Assembly: GCA_937899855.1 (NCBI GenBank)
Contig: CALCCH010000667.1
Coordinates: forward strand, 1-56,058
DNA: 56,058 bases
Direction: 5' to 3'
DNA from: an uncultured Saprospirales bacterium
GTDB lineage: Bacteria; Bacteroidota; Bacteroidia; Chitinophagales; Saprospiraceae
Both the position numbers and the translations under genes were made by a program. This document shows positions 42,053 to 51,428 of the stretch, piece by piece; within the stretch, counting starts at the first letter, position 1; the number at the start of each line of letters is the position of its first letter. The notes beneath the pieces were generated by a model that saw nothing but the letters and a program-made list of their open reading frames with translations, was not told where the DNA came from and searched no databases.

Positions 42053-45022
42053 ATGTACCTACTCCTCCTAGTCCTCTGTCTCCCGCTCGCCGCTTGGTCG
42101 CAGTCCGCCCAGCTGGCCACCGTCCATTTTTCGCCCAACCAAGGCTTGCCCAGTTCGGAGGTTTACGATTTGCTCCAAGATCAAAAGGGCTTCCTCTGGA
42201 TCGCTACCGATAATGGGGTGAGTAGGTTCAATGGTTATCAGTTCGATAACTTTGGCTTTGGGCAAGGCCTTTCCGAAAACGTGATCTTATCGCTAGTGGA
42301 AGATGCCACAGGAAACATTTGGATGGCCTCCATCTCCGGTAATCTTTATTACTACCAAGCGGATACCATCCGACCCTTCCCGCACAATGCGGTGATCCAA
42401 CGCCACAACGATGCCAATGGAGGAATCACCAACTTTCACGTCGACGCCCAGCAGACCGTCTACCTCTCCACCCAGTACCAAATCCTAAAAATCGACTCCA
42501 GTGGCCAAGCCCAGCGGCTCCATCGGGGCCTCGGCTACCACATCTATCCTATTGAGGATCAATTCATCTACAACGTCATCGCCCATTCCCGCTTCCAGGA
42601 TAACCCGCCCACGGATGAGGAGCGCGTCGACTTTTGGCTCCACCGGGAAGGACGGTGGCTGCAAAAAACATTTCCGCTACCGCCAAAAAAGATAAAGCGT
42701 TTTCGCCACGGAAGAATCATGTCGTCCCCCTCGGGAAAGCTGCTGTTTTCTCACAATGCGGACTTGTTTACCCTAAGCCCTACGCTCAAATTCACCCATA
42801 CCCAAAGCCCCGACGATATCATCGCCATGACCGTACTCCACGACGGCCGGGTACTCGCCGGCTTGGTCAACCGAGCGGAGGGGGGTGGCCTGCTCGTCTT
42901 CCCCGATGACGATCACCTCTCCCCCCGCGACGCCGAACGTTACCTGCCCCACTACTCCATCTCCGCCGTACTCGAGGATGAGGCCTACGGCCTGTGGTTC
43001 GCCAGCAACGAAAGCGGCATATTTTACTGCCCCAATCCCGAACTCCGCATCTACAATACCACCACCGGCCTGTCCAGCAATTACGTTCGGGCCATCAGCA
43101 CCAAGGATACGGCAGCAATATTTATCGGCACCGACGATGGCAAGGTGTACCAGCTCGACCTCCACACACAATCGCTAGACTTGGTCCTAGAGCTCGACGA
43201 AGAGATCCACGACCTGCAATACGATACCCTCCGGCAAACCCTTTGGGTGGGTAGCATCGCGGAGGCGCTACCCAACCAGTTCGCCCATCAAGGAACAAAG
43301 CCCTTTGACCTGCGACTGGTGCCGTCAAAAAAATTCCAGCTCTTTCCCTCGGGCAAGCTGCTGGGCACTCAGTTTGGTACCAACGGTACTTACCAGTACC
43401 AGGTGGCGGAAGACCAGGTCCTCACTACCGATTCAGTGCCTCCCTTTCCTTCGCAAAGGGCATTCTGCGTCTACGAGGATTTTCGGGGAAACGTCTGGGT
43501 CGGACGGTCGGGTGGCTTGTACCAATACCACCGGGATACACTACTCCGAATCGACCACGAACACCCAGCCTTTAGGCTGCGAATCGAGGATATGCTGCAA
43601 CTGGCGGACAGTACTTTTGTGCTCGGCACTAAGGGGGCTGGGATTTTATTGTGGAAGGGAGCGCAGATCGTCCAGATTGATAAAGACGATGGCCTGACTT
43701 CCAATATGGTGGAAAAAATTTACCTCGACGAGGCGCAAAACATCTGGGTCAGCACCCTCAATGGACTGAATCAACTCTTGCGCCAGCAGAATGGCCACTA
43801 CCAAATCAATCGCTACACCACCGCCAACGGCCTGCCCTCCAACGAGATCACGGACCTCACCTTCGCCGGAGAAGCCATCTGGATCGCCACGCCCCAAGGC
43901 TTGGCCTATCTTCCCCACTACCAAGCCATCTCGCCCGGTACCAATCGGCAGCCCATCATCCAAGCCGTCCTCGTCAACAATGAGAACTACCCCGGCAAAG
44001 CTGGCCACGCACTCCCCCACTGGAAGTCCAATATTGAATTTCGCTACTTCACCATCGACTACACCCAAAACGGCAACATCCATTACCGTTACCGACTCCG
44101 GCCCAGCGATGCGTGGAGTTATTCGCAGGACCTTGCGGTCAACTACGCCGCGCTGGCGCCCGGTGCTTACCAGTTTGAGTTACAGTCTGCCAATACCGCC
44201 GGCCGGTGGAGCCCCTCCACCCGCTACTCGTTTGCCATCAGTCCGCCCTTTTGGAAAACGGCTTGGTTTATCGGCCTGGCCATCCTGAGTCTGGGGCTCC
44301 TGCTCCTGGGCCTGTACCGCTACCAAGTGCGCCAGATAAAGATCAAGGCCAATTTTGAACGCGACCTACAAAACCTCCGACAAGCTGCCCTCCGGGCCCA
44401 GATGAACCCCCACTTTATTTTCAACTGCCTCAATTCCATCCAAGGCTTCATCATCGCCAATGACCGCCGTACCGCAACCGATTACTTGGCCCGCTTTGCC
44501 CGGCTCATCCGGAGTATTTTGAATACCAGCCAGGAAAAACTCATCCCCATCGAAGCGGAAGTCGCCCTGCTGAAGGATTACACTTTTTTGGAAAACCTCC
44601 GCATGGAGCAACCCTTTGAGTTCAACCTCTCGATCGATCCCAAGATCGATACCTTCGAGCTGCGCATCCCCCCGCTGTTGACCCAGCCCCTCATTGAAAA
44701 TGCCATCATCCACGGGCTGTCCACCTCCCCGCGCCGGGGGAAGATCGAAATCGCCTACCAGCTGGCAGAACGCTTTCTCCAAATCAGCGTACGGGACAAT
44801 GGCGTTGGCCTGGCCGATTCCCAAGCGGGTCAGCAATCGAGCCTCCACCAATCGATGGGAGTCGACCTCATCCGCAAGCGCTTGGAGCTCCAAAATCAGG
44901 GCTTCCTGTCCAAGCCCTTCATCGCGTTTGGATCGCTGCGGGGGCGGGCGGGATGGCAGTACGGCACGGAGGTGACCATCAAGGTCTACACCGGTGATCC
45001 GGGGACCCCGTCGGTTCGGTAG
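42053..45022 (+). CDS. Propeller-type sensor histidine kinase (LytS-like)
   Basis: A 989-residue membrane kinase. In order: signal peptide (1-17); two-component regulator propeller repeats over ~20-640 (for example GLPSSEVYDLLQDQKGFLWIATDNG and GLPSNEITDLTF); a Y_Y_Y domain at ~659-730; a membrane helix at ~735-757; and a His_kinase domain with phosphoacceptor His in QMNPHFIFNCLNSIQ (near residue 787) and an ATPase part with the N-box PLIENAIIHGL (~879) and DNGVGL. This is not the two-cytoplasmic-domain hybrid seen in glycan sensors, since no receiver follows. Its partner is the LytTR regulator 30 bases upstream. The signal sensed by the periplasmic propeller is unknown. Confidence 0.93.
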   Translation: MYLLLLVLCLPLAAWSQSAQLATVHFSPNQGLPSSEVYDLLQDQKGFLWIATDNGVSRFNGYQFDNFGFGQGLSENVILSLVEDATGNIWMASISGNLYYYQADTIRPFPHNAVIQRHNDANGGITNFHVDAQQTVYLSTQYQILKIDSSGQAQRLHRGLGYHIYPIEDQFIYNVIAHSRFQDNPPTDEERVDFWLHREGRWLQKTFPLPPKKIKRFRHGRIMSSPSGKLLFSHNADLFTLSPTLKFTHTQSPDDIIAMTVLHDGRVLAGLVNRAEGGGLLVFPDDDHLSPRDAERYLPHYSISAVLEDEAYGLWFASNESGIFYCPNPELRIYNTTTGLSSNYVRAISTKDTAAIFIGTDDGKVYQLDLHTQSLDLVLELDEEIHDLQYDTLRQTLWVGSIAEALPNQFAHQGTKPFDLRLVPSKKFQLFPSGKLLGTQFGTNGTYQYQVAEDQVLTTDSVPPFPSQRAFCVYEDFRGNVWVGRSGGLYQYHRDTLLRIDHEHPAFRLRIEDMLQLADSTFVLGTKGAGILLWKGAQIVQIDKDDGLTSNMVEKIYLDEAQNIWVSTLNGLNQLLRQQNGHYQINRYTTANGLPSNEITDLTFAGEAIWIATPQGLAYLPHYQAISPGTNRQPIIQAVLVNNENYPGKAGHALPHWKSNIEFRYFTIDYTQNGNIHYRYRLRPSDAWSYSQDLAVNYAALAPGAYQFELQSANTAGRWSPSTRYSFAISPPFWKTAWFIGLAILSLGLLLLGLYRYQVRQIKIKANFERDLQNLRQAALRAQMNPHFIFNCLNSIQGFIIANDRRTATDYLARFARLIRSILNTSQEKLIPIEAEVALLKDYTFLENLRMEQPFEFNLSIDPKIDTFELRIPPLLTQPLIENAIIHGLSTSPRRGKIEIAYQLAERFLQISVRDNGVGLADSQAGQQSSLHQSMGVDLIRKRLELQNQGFLSKPFIAFGSLRGRAGWQYGTEVTIKVYTGDPGTPSVR

Positions 45023-45045
45023 CAATTGCGGAGGGCCGCCCCCCG

Positions 45046-46038
45046 CTACGAAGCCGGCAGTAGCACCACATTGCCCCGCTTCCGCCCCGTATCCACGTAA
45101 CGGTGCGCCTCCACCCCCGCCCCCAAGGGCTAGCGCAGATCGCTCACCGCCCGCAGTTGTCCACTCTCGTACAAGCCTTTCAAATCGTGAAGCATGGCGC
45201 GCAGCTGAGGTTCGGGCAGCAGGCCCGTCGCCGCAAAGCGCGCCCTTTTAGCCCCCCACCAGCGCGTCCACAGCATCCGCAACAAGAGGGGTAGCCGCAG
45301 CACCGGCGATAAGTACTGCCCCTTGGGCCGCAGAGCTTCCTGACAGCGGGCAAAACTGGATTTTCCGATGGTATCAAAAATAACGTCGTAAGTCGATTGG
45401 GTCTTGGTAAAGTCTACCTCGGTATAGTCGATTACCGCATCCGCCCCCAGCGACTGGACCAGGGCCACGTTGCGCGTACTGCAGACGCCCGTCACCTCGG
45501 CGCCCAAGTGTTTGGCCAATTGCACTGCTGCGGTGCCCAAGCTGCCCGAAGCCCCATTGATCAGTACCTTTTGGCCGGGCCGTACTTGGGCCAGCTCCCG
45601 TAGGAAATTGAGGGAAGTCAGGGCGCCGTCACCGGCGGTGGCGGCCTCGGCAAAGGAGAGATTGGTGGGCTTTTCCACCACCACGCCATCTTCCGGTACG
45701 CAGACGTATTCCGCATTGGCGCTAAAGTGCAGGGTGGTCAGCCCGAATACGGCATCACCCACCCGAAACCGCCGAACGTCGCGGCCGGTAGCGCTTACCA
45801 CCCCGGCAAAGCAAGTCCCCGGAATCTCTTGCTTGGGGCGGCGCCAGCCCAAAAACAGCCGTGCAAAACTGGGTACCCCGCGGCGCATGAGGGTGTCGGC
45901 TGCCGTCACCGGCGTGGCTCGAATTTGGACCAAAATTTCGTCCGCTTGAGGTTGGGGTTGGGCAAATTCTCGGACTTGGAGTACTTGGGGGGAGCCGTAG
46001 CCCGTGATCGCGATGGCTTTCATTTTGAGGTCAGTCAT
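45046..46038 (-). pseudogene. NAD(P)-dependent zinc-free alcohol dehydrogenase/quinone oxidoreductase, interrupted by in-frame TAG
   Basis: A medium-chain dehydrogenase of the quinone oxidoreductase type: TPVTAADTLMRRG, GTCFAGVVSATGRDV, GQKVLINGASGSLGTAAVQLAK (cofactor-binding). Residues 1-302 are intact, but a TAG at 45130-45132 ends translation just before the conserved C-terminus. The frame past the TAG reads EAHRYVDTGRKRGNVVLLPAS, the normal end of these enzymes, and stops at 45046. Full length would be 330 residues with one internal stop. The truncated protein lacks its last helix and is probably impaired. A start at MKAIAIT (46023) is also possible. Convergent with the kinase gene. Confidence 0.85.
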
Positions 46039-46140
46039 TTCCTTTGTTTTTGAGGTGAGAAAAAACTTCTTAGCGAAGCATTTGCACTACAAAGGACGCC
46101 CTTTCGACGGGGCCAATCGTTCGGATTTTGAAATCCGAAC

Positions 46141-48483
46141 CTATTCCCCCACCACCGACCGCCAGTAGGCACGCGGGGTTTGTCCCATCTTCTTTTTGAA
46201 AAAAGTATTGAATACGGTTTTGGAGTTGAAACCGCTGTCGTAGGCCAGGCCAAGCAGGGTCAGGTGGCGATTGGCGGGGTCGGCCACCTTGGCCTTGAAG
46301 GCCTCCAGCCGGTACGCGTTGACGTAGGCCGAAAAATTTTGGTCCAATCCTCGGTTGAGCACTTGCGACAGCTGGTTGGGGGGCAGGTCCAGTTGCTGGG
46401 CCAGGTCGCGGAGTGTCAAATCAGGGCGCAGGTAGGGCTTTTCGGTGGTCATCAAACCTTCCAATCGCTGGCGGTAATGGGGCAAATCGGCCTCGGCCAC
46501 CAGGCTTTTTTTGTAGCCCCGCTTCGCGGGAAAAGCAGTCGTCCGTTCGCCCAGGACCCGCCGCATCAACTCCTGGAACCGGGAATGGGGACGCAGCGGA
46601 ATCAACAGCGGTTCGGCGTAGAGGTAAACCATCATCGGCAAACGCAGCGCAATCCCCTCCTCAATCAGCTCCAAGGCCGCCGCCACCTCCCCCAGCGCCG
46701 TCCGACACAGGATGAGCAGATGGACCGCCCGCTCCACCACGCCTCCCGCCCGAGCTGCTTCCAAACGCTCGATGCCCACCCGCGCCGACCGGTAGTCCTG
46801 TAGGGTAGCCTGCGCCAAAGTCGTGCCCCCCAATTTCATCAAGTCCTCCCCCTCCTCCGTCGGCAGGGCTTGAAAGTAGCGTAAGCCCTCCGCTCCTCGC
46901 CCCAGCAACAGCAGGGCCTGGCCGTAGTACAAGGTCGAAGCCATAAAGGCGGGATTCAAGTCCCGCGCCCGAGCGAAGCATTCCAGCGCCGCCTCGTAAC
47001 GTTCCTCCGTGTAGTAGATGTAGCCTTGCAAGTGGTGATTGATGGCGGAAAAAGGATCCAGTTGCAGGGCCGTATCAATATAGTTCCGGGCGGCCTCGGC
47101 CTTGCGCTCGGCCACCAGTACGGAGGCTACCGACTGGTAGTATTCCACCGTTGGCCGCAGCTCAAAAGAGCGATTCAAGTGTTGGTAAGTCCGTGTAAAA
47201 TCCCAGTCTTGGAGAAAGGCAATGTAGGATAGATGCAGTTGGCACTCGGGCAGGTCTTCCTCCAGCGCAATCGCGCGATCCAGAAAGCTTTTGCCCCGGG
47301 CGAAGGCCTCGCCGGCCGGCATCAGGCCAATGGTCCCGAAGAGCGCGTAGCCTAGGTGCATCGCCAAATGGGCCAGGGCAAAGTCTGGTTGCTGGCTCAA
47401 GATGTCCTCCAGTAGGGCCAGCCCCCGCTCCAGATCGGGTTTGGTCATCTTTAGGAGGTGGTAGCGGCTGCGCAGGTAGCGGCGGTAGGCCTCTACCGGC
47501 ACCGGTGGCGCCTCCACCAATTGTGCCCCCACTTCAAAATGCCCCAGGTGCTCCCGTAGCCGATCCGCGATCAGTAGGCTGATCTCGTCCTGAACGGCAA
47601 AAATATCCGCTACCGAACGGTCAAAGCGCTCCGACCAAAATTGGTAGTCCTCCTCCACATCCACCAGCTGCGCAGTGATCCGCAGCTTTGATCCCGCCAG
47701 GCGAATACTGCCTTCCAGAATGGTCGATACGTTGAGCTCCCGACCGATCTGGCGAATTGGGATGTTCTTGCCCTTAAAGAAAAAAGAAGAGGTGCGCGAG
47801 GTGACCTTCAGGCCCTCCACCCGCGATAGGGCGTTGATGATTTCCTCGGTCATGCCATCGCTAAAGTATTCGGTCGCCTCATCCGCACTGCGATTGACCA
47901 GGGGCAAAACCGCCAGCGAATGGCGGGCCCGTCGCTGCTTACCCCGCAGCTCCGCCCGGCGGGGAATTTTCAAACCTTCCCCCACCACCGCAAAGACCTC
48001 GACGGGGCGCTCGATGTTCTTCAGCTCAAAGCGCCCCAGCGACTGCGTCCCAATGCGGGGATGGTTGCGGAGCTCCACCGTCAGGCGATCGGACAGCAGG
48101 ATGGCTCCCGCCAGCCCCATCCCCTCGATCCGCGAAGCCAAATTGACCCCGTCCCCGTAGATCTCCGTTCCGTCAAAAACGATGTCCCCCAGGTGCAGAC
48201 CAATCCGCAGCGGGACCTTTTCCGTAGCCTCCCGCAATCCTCGCTGGATGGCGATGGCGCATTCCACCGCCGCGACGCCGCTTTCAAAAACGCTCAGCGT
48301 CCCATCTCCAAAGTACTGTAAAATCTCGCCCCGGTGCAGCTGGTGTTGCTCCTCAAAGACCCGCCGGTGCTGACGGCGAAGGGCAACGGCTTGGGCTTCA
48401 CTGCGCTGCATCAAGGCGGTGTAACCCACGATATCGGTAAACATGATGGCGGCGAGGCGGCGATGGGGAGTATCGGTGGTCAT
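46141..48483 (-). CDS. Class III nucleotide cyclase fused to TolB-like, TPR and AraC DNA-binding domains
   Basis: A 780-residue one-component regulator. Residues ~1-175 form a class III cyclase: metal Asp17 (FTDIVGYT), Asp60 (FGDGTLSVF), transition-state Asn114 and Arg118 (VNLASRIE). The purine-specifying pair is Gln56 and Glu107 instead of Lys/Asp of adenylyl or Glu/Cys of guanylyl cyclases. At ~190-320 a TolB/FlgO-like region follows (SLAVLPLVNRSADEATEYFSDGM). At ~330-640 are TPR-type repeats. The last ~100 residues hold an AraC helix-turn-helix (LTLRDLAQQLDLPPNQLSQVLN; LLGLAYDSGFNSKTVFNTFFK). ATG at 48483 is well placed. There is no membrane helix, so it is cytoplasmic; what it senses is unknown. 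Confidence 0.9.
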   Translation of the reverse strand: MTTDTPHRRLAAIMFTDIVGYTALMQRSEAQAVALRRQHRRVFEEQHQLHRGEILQYFGDGTLSVFESGVAAVECAIAIQRGLREATEKVPLRIGLHLGDIVFDGTEIYGDGVNLASRIEGMGLAGAILLSDRLTVELRNHPRIGTQSLGRFELKNIERPVEVFAVVGEGLKIPRRAELRGKQRRARHSLAVLPLVNRSADEATEYFSDGMTEEIINALSRVEGLKVTSRTSSFFFKGKNIPIRQIGRELNVSTILEGSIRLAGSKLRITAQLVDVEEDYQFWSERFDRSVADIFAVQDEISLLIADRLREHLGHFEVGAQLVEAPPVPVEAYRRYLRSRYHLLKMTKPDLERGLALLEDILSQQPDFALAHLAMHLGYALFGTIGLMPAGEAFARGKSFLDRAIALEEDLPECQLHLSYIAFLQDWDFTRTYQHLNRSFELRPTVEYYQSVASVLVAERKAEAARNYIDTALQLDPFSAINHHLQGYIYYTEERYEAALECFARARDLNPAFMASTLYYGQALLLLGRGAEGLRYFQALPTEEGEDLMKLGGTTLAQATLQDYRSARVGIERLEAARAGGVVERAVHLLILCRTALGEVAAALELIEEGIALRLPMMVYLYAEPLLIPLRPHSRFQELMRRVLGERTTAFPAKRGYKKSLVAEADLPHYRQRLEGLMTTEKPYLRPDLTLRDLAQQLDLPPNQLSQVLNRGLDQNFSAYVNAYRLEAFKAKVADPANRHLTLLGLAYDSGFNSKTVFNTFFKKKMGQTPRAYWRSVVGE

Positions 48484-48605
48484 AAGCGGCGGAAGCCCGG
48501 TGTTTGGTGCTTACCTAAACTTACAAATTTATCCCCAAACCCGAGGCGTCCCAGCCGAGTCTTTACCATTTGCCCGAGCCCACCAAAACTTTTTCACCGG
48601 ATGGT

Positions 48606-49646
48606 TTAACGCGGGAGGCGGTAGATGTAAAAGGGGGGACGCCCCTCGTCTTCACCACCGGTAAAGGCGGGGGTTTTGTGGAGCTGGTTGACGGTGATGT
48701 ACACCGCCCCGTCGGGGCCGAGGGCGACATTATCCGGCCAGTCGATTTTGGAGCTTCGGTAGAAGGGCTTGAGTTCTCCGGCGGCGGTGAGCAGGTCGAC
48801 GCCCTGGTGCTGGAGATTGGTAAAGTAGTGATTGCCCGCCGCATCGGTACAGGCCCCATCCGATACGGGCTTGGGCCCCGCCACCTTGATGGCCCGGGAA
48901 ATCGCGTAATCCGTAGCGCCTTCCCGAAATAGGGAGGCGGGGACTTGGTACCAGGTCGTACCGTTCATCGCGCCGTAGTAGAGGGTATTTTTATCACTAC
49001 TCAGGGTGATGGGGTTGATGGCGACGCGGGCGGGGCTACCGGCGAAGTAAACCAATTGGCCCTGGATGACCATGTCGACGTTTTCCGTCAGGACGCTCTC
49101 GTCGGCAAAACGACGCAGTTCCTTGGTGCGGGTATTGAGGGCCAGGATACCGGGATTGGCAATATCGGCGAGGTAGATCCAGCCGTTCTTTTCGTCTACC
49201 GCCAGGTCCTGGATAAAGCTGCTGGCGGGAGCGAGCTCGGCGGGAAAATCGTAGCGAAAAACTTCCTTGCGACTGGCGATGTCAAAGCCAAAGAGGCGGG
49301 TCGTACCGAGATTGAGTCCCATATCGATGATCCACAGGACGTTGTTGCCGTCGATTCGGATGCCCAGGGGGGTATCGAGTTTATCCGGGGAAGGAGTGGG
49401 GGTGCTGCGTTGGTATTCGGTATTGGGGAAGGCTTCGAATTGCTGGGGGCTGGTGATTTCTACCAACTGGATGCTGGGATTGCCCAGGGGGTGAATGGTG
49501 GAGAACACCCGTCCGTCGGCGCTGACCGCTACGTTACCGGGGCGGATGGCCAACTCGGCAACGACGCTGAGATCGGCGCCGTCCTGTGCCAGGGTGGAGA
49601 AAGCGCAAGTCGAAAGAAAGAGGAAAAAGAAGATTGTTTTTTTCAT
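48606..49646 (-). CDS. Exported royal-jelly/yellow-type beta-propeller protein
   Basis: A 346-residue protein with a signal peptide (MKKTIFFFLFLSTCAFSTLAQ) and the major royal jelly protein/yellow family signature: VLWIIDMGLN, FIQDLAVDEKNGWIYLADIANPG, DGACTDAAGNHYFTNLQHQGV and SKIDWPDNVALGPDG. The fold is a six-bladed propeller, related to SMP-30 lactonases. Bacterial members have no settled activity; in insects relatives act in dopachrome conversion. The protein should be periplasmic or secreted. It is divergent from the AraC gene, which may control it. Family call confident, reaction unknown. Confidence 0.86.
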   Translation of the reverse strand: MKKTIFFFLFLSTCAFSTLAQDGADLSVVAELAIRPGNVAVSADGRVFSTIHPLGNPSIQLVEITSPQQFEAFPNTEYQRSTPTPSPDKLDTPLGIRIDGNNVLWIIDMGLNLGTTRLFGFDIASRKEVFRYDFPAELAPASSFIQDLAVDEKNGWIYLADIANPGILALNTRTKELRRFADESVLTENVDMVIQGQLVYFAGSPARVAINPITLSSDKNTLYYGAMNGTTWYQVPASLFREGATDYAISRAIKVAGPKPVSDGACTDAAGNHYFTNLQHQGVDLLTAAGELKPFYRSSKIDWPDNVALGPDGAVYITVNQLHKTPAFTGGEDEGRPPFYIYRLPR

Positions 49647-49789
49647 GATCCTTTGGGAATAAGTGAATGGCGAATAATGCCGTAAAAATGGACTTTTGCC
49701 ATTCTGATTTTGGGGTATAAAAAAAGGCTAATTTGGTAAAATCCAAGGTTTGTATGCGGAGATACTGGCATGAGGGTCGACTTTTTGGC

Positions 49790-49797
49790 TACATTTG
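49790..49797 (+). promoter_or_regulatory. -7 promoter element TACATTTG (AraC gene)
   Basis: A full match to TAnnTTTG that lies inside the longest open frame of the AraC gene (ATG 49770). It supports ATG 49815 as the true start, with a leader of about 10 bases. Confidence 0.55.
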
Positions 49798-49814
49798 TTC
49801 AAAACGCGACCAAA

Positions 49815-50696
49815 ATGCAGGTTTTAGAGGCCTACCGACCCTTCGAAATACAAGAAATTGACCTGGCCACCTGGCGACAACGCCCGGTAAAAAATAACTT
49901 TTTTGAGCTGGTGCTCATCAAAACCGGATCGGGTACCCAGTGTATCAATTACAATGATTACCCCTACGAGGCGGGCAGTCTATTTTTACTGCCTCCCCTC
50001 CAGTGTCACTCCTTTCAGATCGACCAGCCCACTCGCTTCGTCTTTCTAAAATTTACCTCCGACTTCTTCCGAGCCGACGCCGGCCCCACCGTCAATCAAT
50101 CCGAATGGTTCCGAGAGGCCGCCTACATCTTATCCAACTACAACCAACTCCCCGGCGACATCATCCACAGCGACCTGGACCGCCAGCACTGCCGTACCCT
50201 CATCGAGCTCATCCTCGCCGAGCAACGCAACTACGGCCCCGGCTCCATCCCCCTGATCAAAAGCCTGATGACCAGCATTTTGGAAATCTTGCTCCGCAAC
50301 ATCAAGCGCGGGGCCTTCTACGAAGTCAAAGTAGGGGCCGATCAAGACGAACGCCTCACCAGACTCCTCAGCTACATCAACGAACACATCGGAGAACCCC
50401 AATTGCTGCGCGTCGAACGGCTGGCTAAAACCTTTCTCCTTTCGCCAACCTACCTCAGCGAGTTTTTTCGTAAAAAAGTCCAGATGTCTTTGCGAGAATA
50501 CATCATCAAGGCCCGCCTCAAATTGGTGGAAATCCGCCTGCTCCATTCCAACTACACCCTCACCGAAATTGCGGACGAACTGAGTTTTACCGACGTCAGT
50601 CACCTTTCCAAAACCTTTAAAAAATACGTGGGGCTATCGATCCGGGATTTTAAAAAACGGGGAGAGTACTGCCTGCTCAAACGCAGCACTTGTTGA
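49815..50696 (+). CDS. AraC-family transcriptional regulator
   Basis: A 293-residue regulator with an N-terminal cupin-like ligand domain (FFELVLIKTGSGTQCINYNDYPYEAGSLFLLPPLQCHSF) and a C-terminal AraC DNA-binding domain. Both HTH units are readable: LLRVERLAKTFLLSPTYLSEFFRKKV and YTLTEIADELSFTDVSHLSKTFKKYVGLS. The start is taken as ATG 49815 rather than 49770, because a TACATTTG promoter element lies between them. It is divergent from the royal-jelly-type gene, the usual position for a regulator and its target. The ligand is unknown. Confidence 0.9.
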   Translation: MQVLEAYRPFEIQEIDLATWRQRPVKNNFFELVLIKTGSGTQCINYNDYPYEAGSLFLLPPLQCHSFQIDQPTRFVFLKFTSDFFRADAGPTVNQSEWFREAAYILSNYNQLPGDIIHSDLDRQHCRTLIELILAEQRNYGPGSIPLIKSLMTSILEILLRNIKRGAFYEVKVGADQDERLTRLLSYINEHIGEPQLLRVERLAKTFLLSPTYLSEFFRKKVQMSLREYIIKARLKLVEIRLLHSNYTLTEIADELSFTDVSHLSKTFKKYVGLSIRDFKKRGEYCLLKRSTC

Positions 50697-50720
50697 GCAG
50701 CACCCCCAGTAGCGCACCAC

Positions 50721-51257
50721 TCAGCTCGAAGGAGACCGCCCCTTCCGGGCGCGCTTTTGCTTGAAGTAAGCCTTGTCGGCTACGTAGATCGTCTTTTTGA
50801 CCTCGCAGAATACTTGGTCCCCAGCTTGGTTGGTCAGCCGCGTAGTTTTGACGATTTCGATTTCCTTTTCTTCCGCCACCCGACGACGAATGTCGGCCAA
50901 TTCCTCCGGCGCGTAACAAAAGCTGGCGTAGAGGTTTTCTCGCGCCGGTCTTTTAAACGCAATTTCGGCACTCTTATCCCAAACGATGTAACGGTCGTCC
51001 AACAGATTGATCAACTGAACCATCGGGATGGGGTCGACGGCGGCGAACATGCTACCTCCAAAAATGGAGTTGACAAAATTGCGATTGCGATAGCTGATGG
51101 GGAGCACGATGTCGATGCGCAGCAAATCCTTCGAAGCGTGAATAATCCGGGCCGTCGTTCGCCGGTACATGGGGGACCAGTTGAAACCGTACTTGAAGAG
51201 GACATCCTTGCTAAAGTATCGGACGCCGTAGGCCGCAATTTTTTGATAGATCGACAT
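50721..51257 (-). CDS. DUF4442 family protein (hotdog thioesterase-like)
   Basis: A 178-residue protein of the DUF4442 family, a branch of the hotdog-fold thioesterases. Signatures are FNWSPMYRRTTARIIHAS, IVLPISYRNRNFVNSIFGGSMFAAVDPIPMVQL and the closing beta strands (FCEVKKTIYVADKAYFKQK). The residues near FGGSMF occupy the usual active-site helix. Activity and substrate (probably an acyl-CoA) are unknown. The start at 51257 gives the family N-terminus. It is convergent with the AraC gene and divergent from the sigma-factor gene. Confidence 0.85.
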   Translation of the reverse strand: MSIYQKIAAYGVRYFSKDVLFKYGFNWSPMYRRTTARIIHASKDLLRIDIVLPISYRNRNFVNSIFGGSMFAAVDPIPMVQLINLLDDRYIVWDKSAEIAFKRPARENLYASFCYAPEELADIRRRVAEEKEIEIVKTTRLTNQAGDQVFCEVKKTIYVADKAYFKQKRARKGRSPSS

Positions 51258-51428
51258 GGGGATACGGATTTAATGGGCGATTTTCCAGCACAAGGTAAGC
51301 TTTTTTCTAGCGGGGTGGGCGTCGTCCCTCGGTTTTTAGCACGCGCCCCCCGCTCCATGGGTACTTCCCAAAAAATTAGTCCCCTCCACCGAAGGATTCC
51401 CTCTTTTTTGACGTCTACAGAGAAGAAG

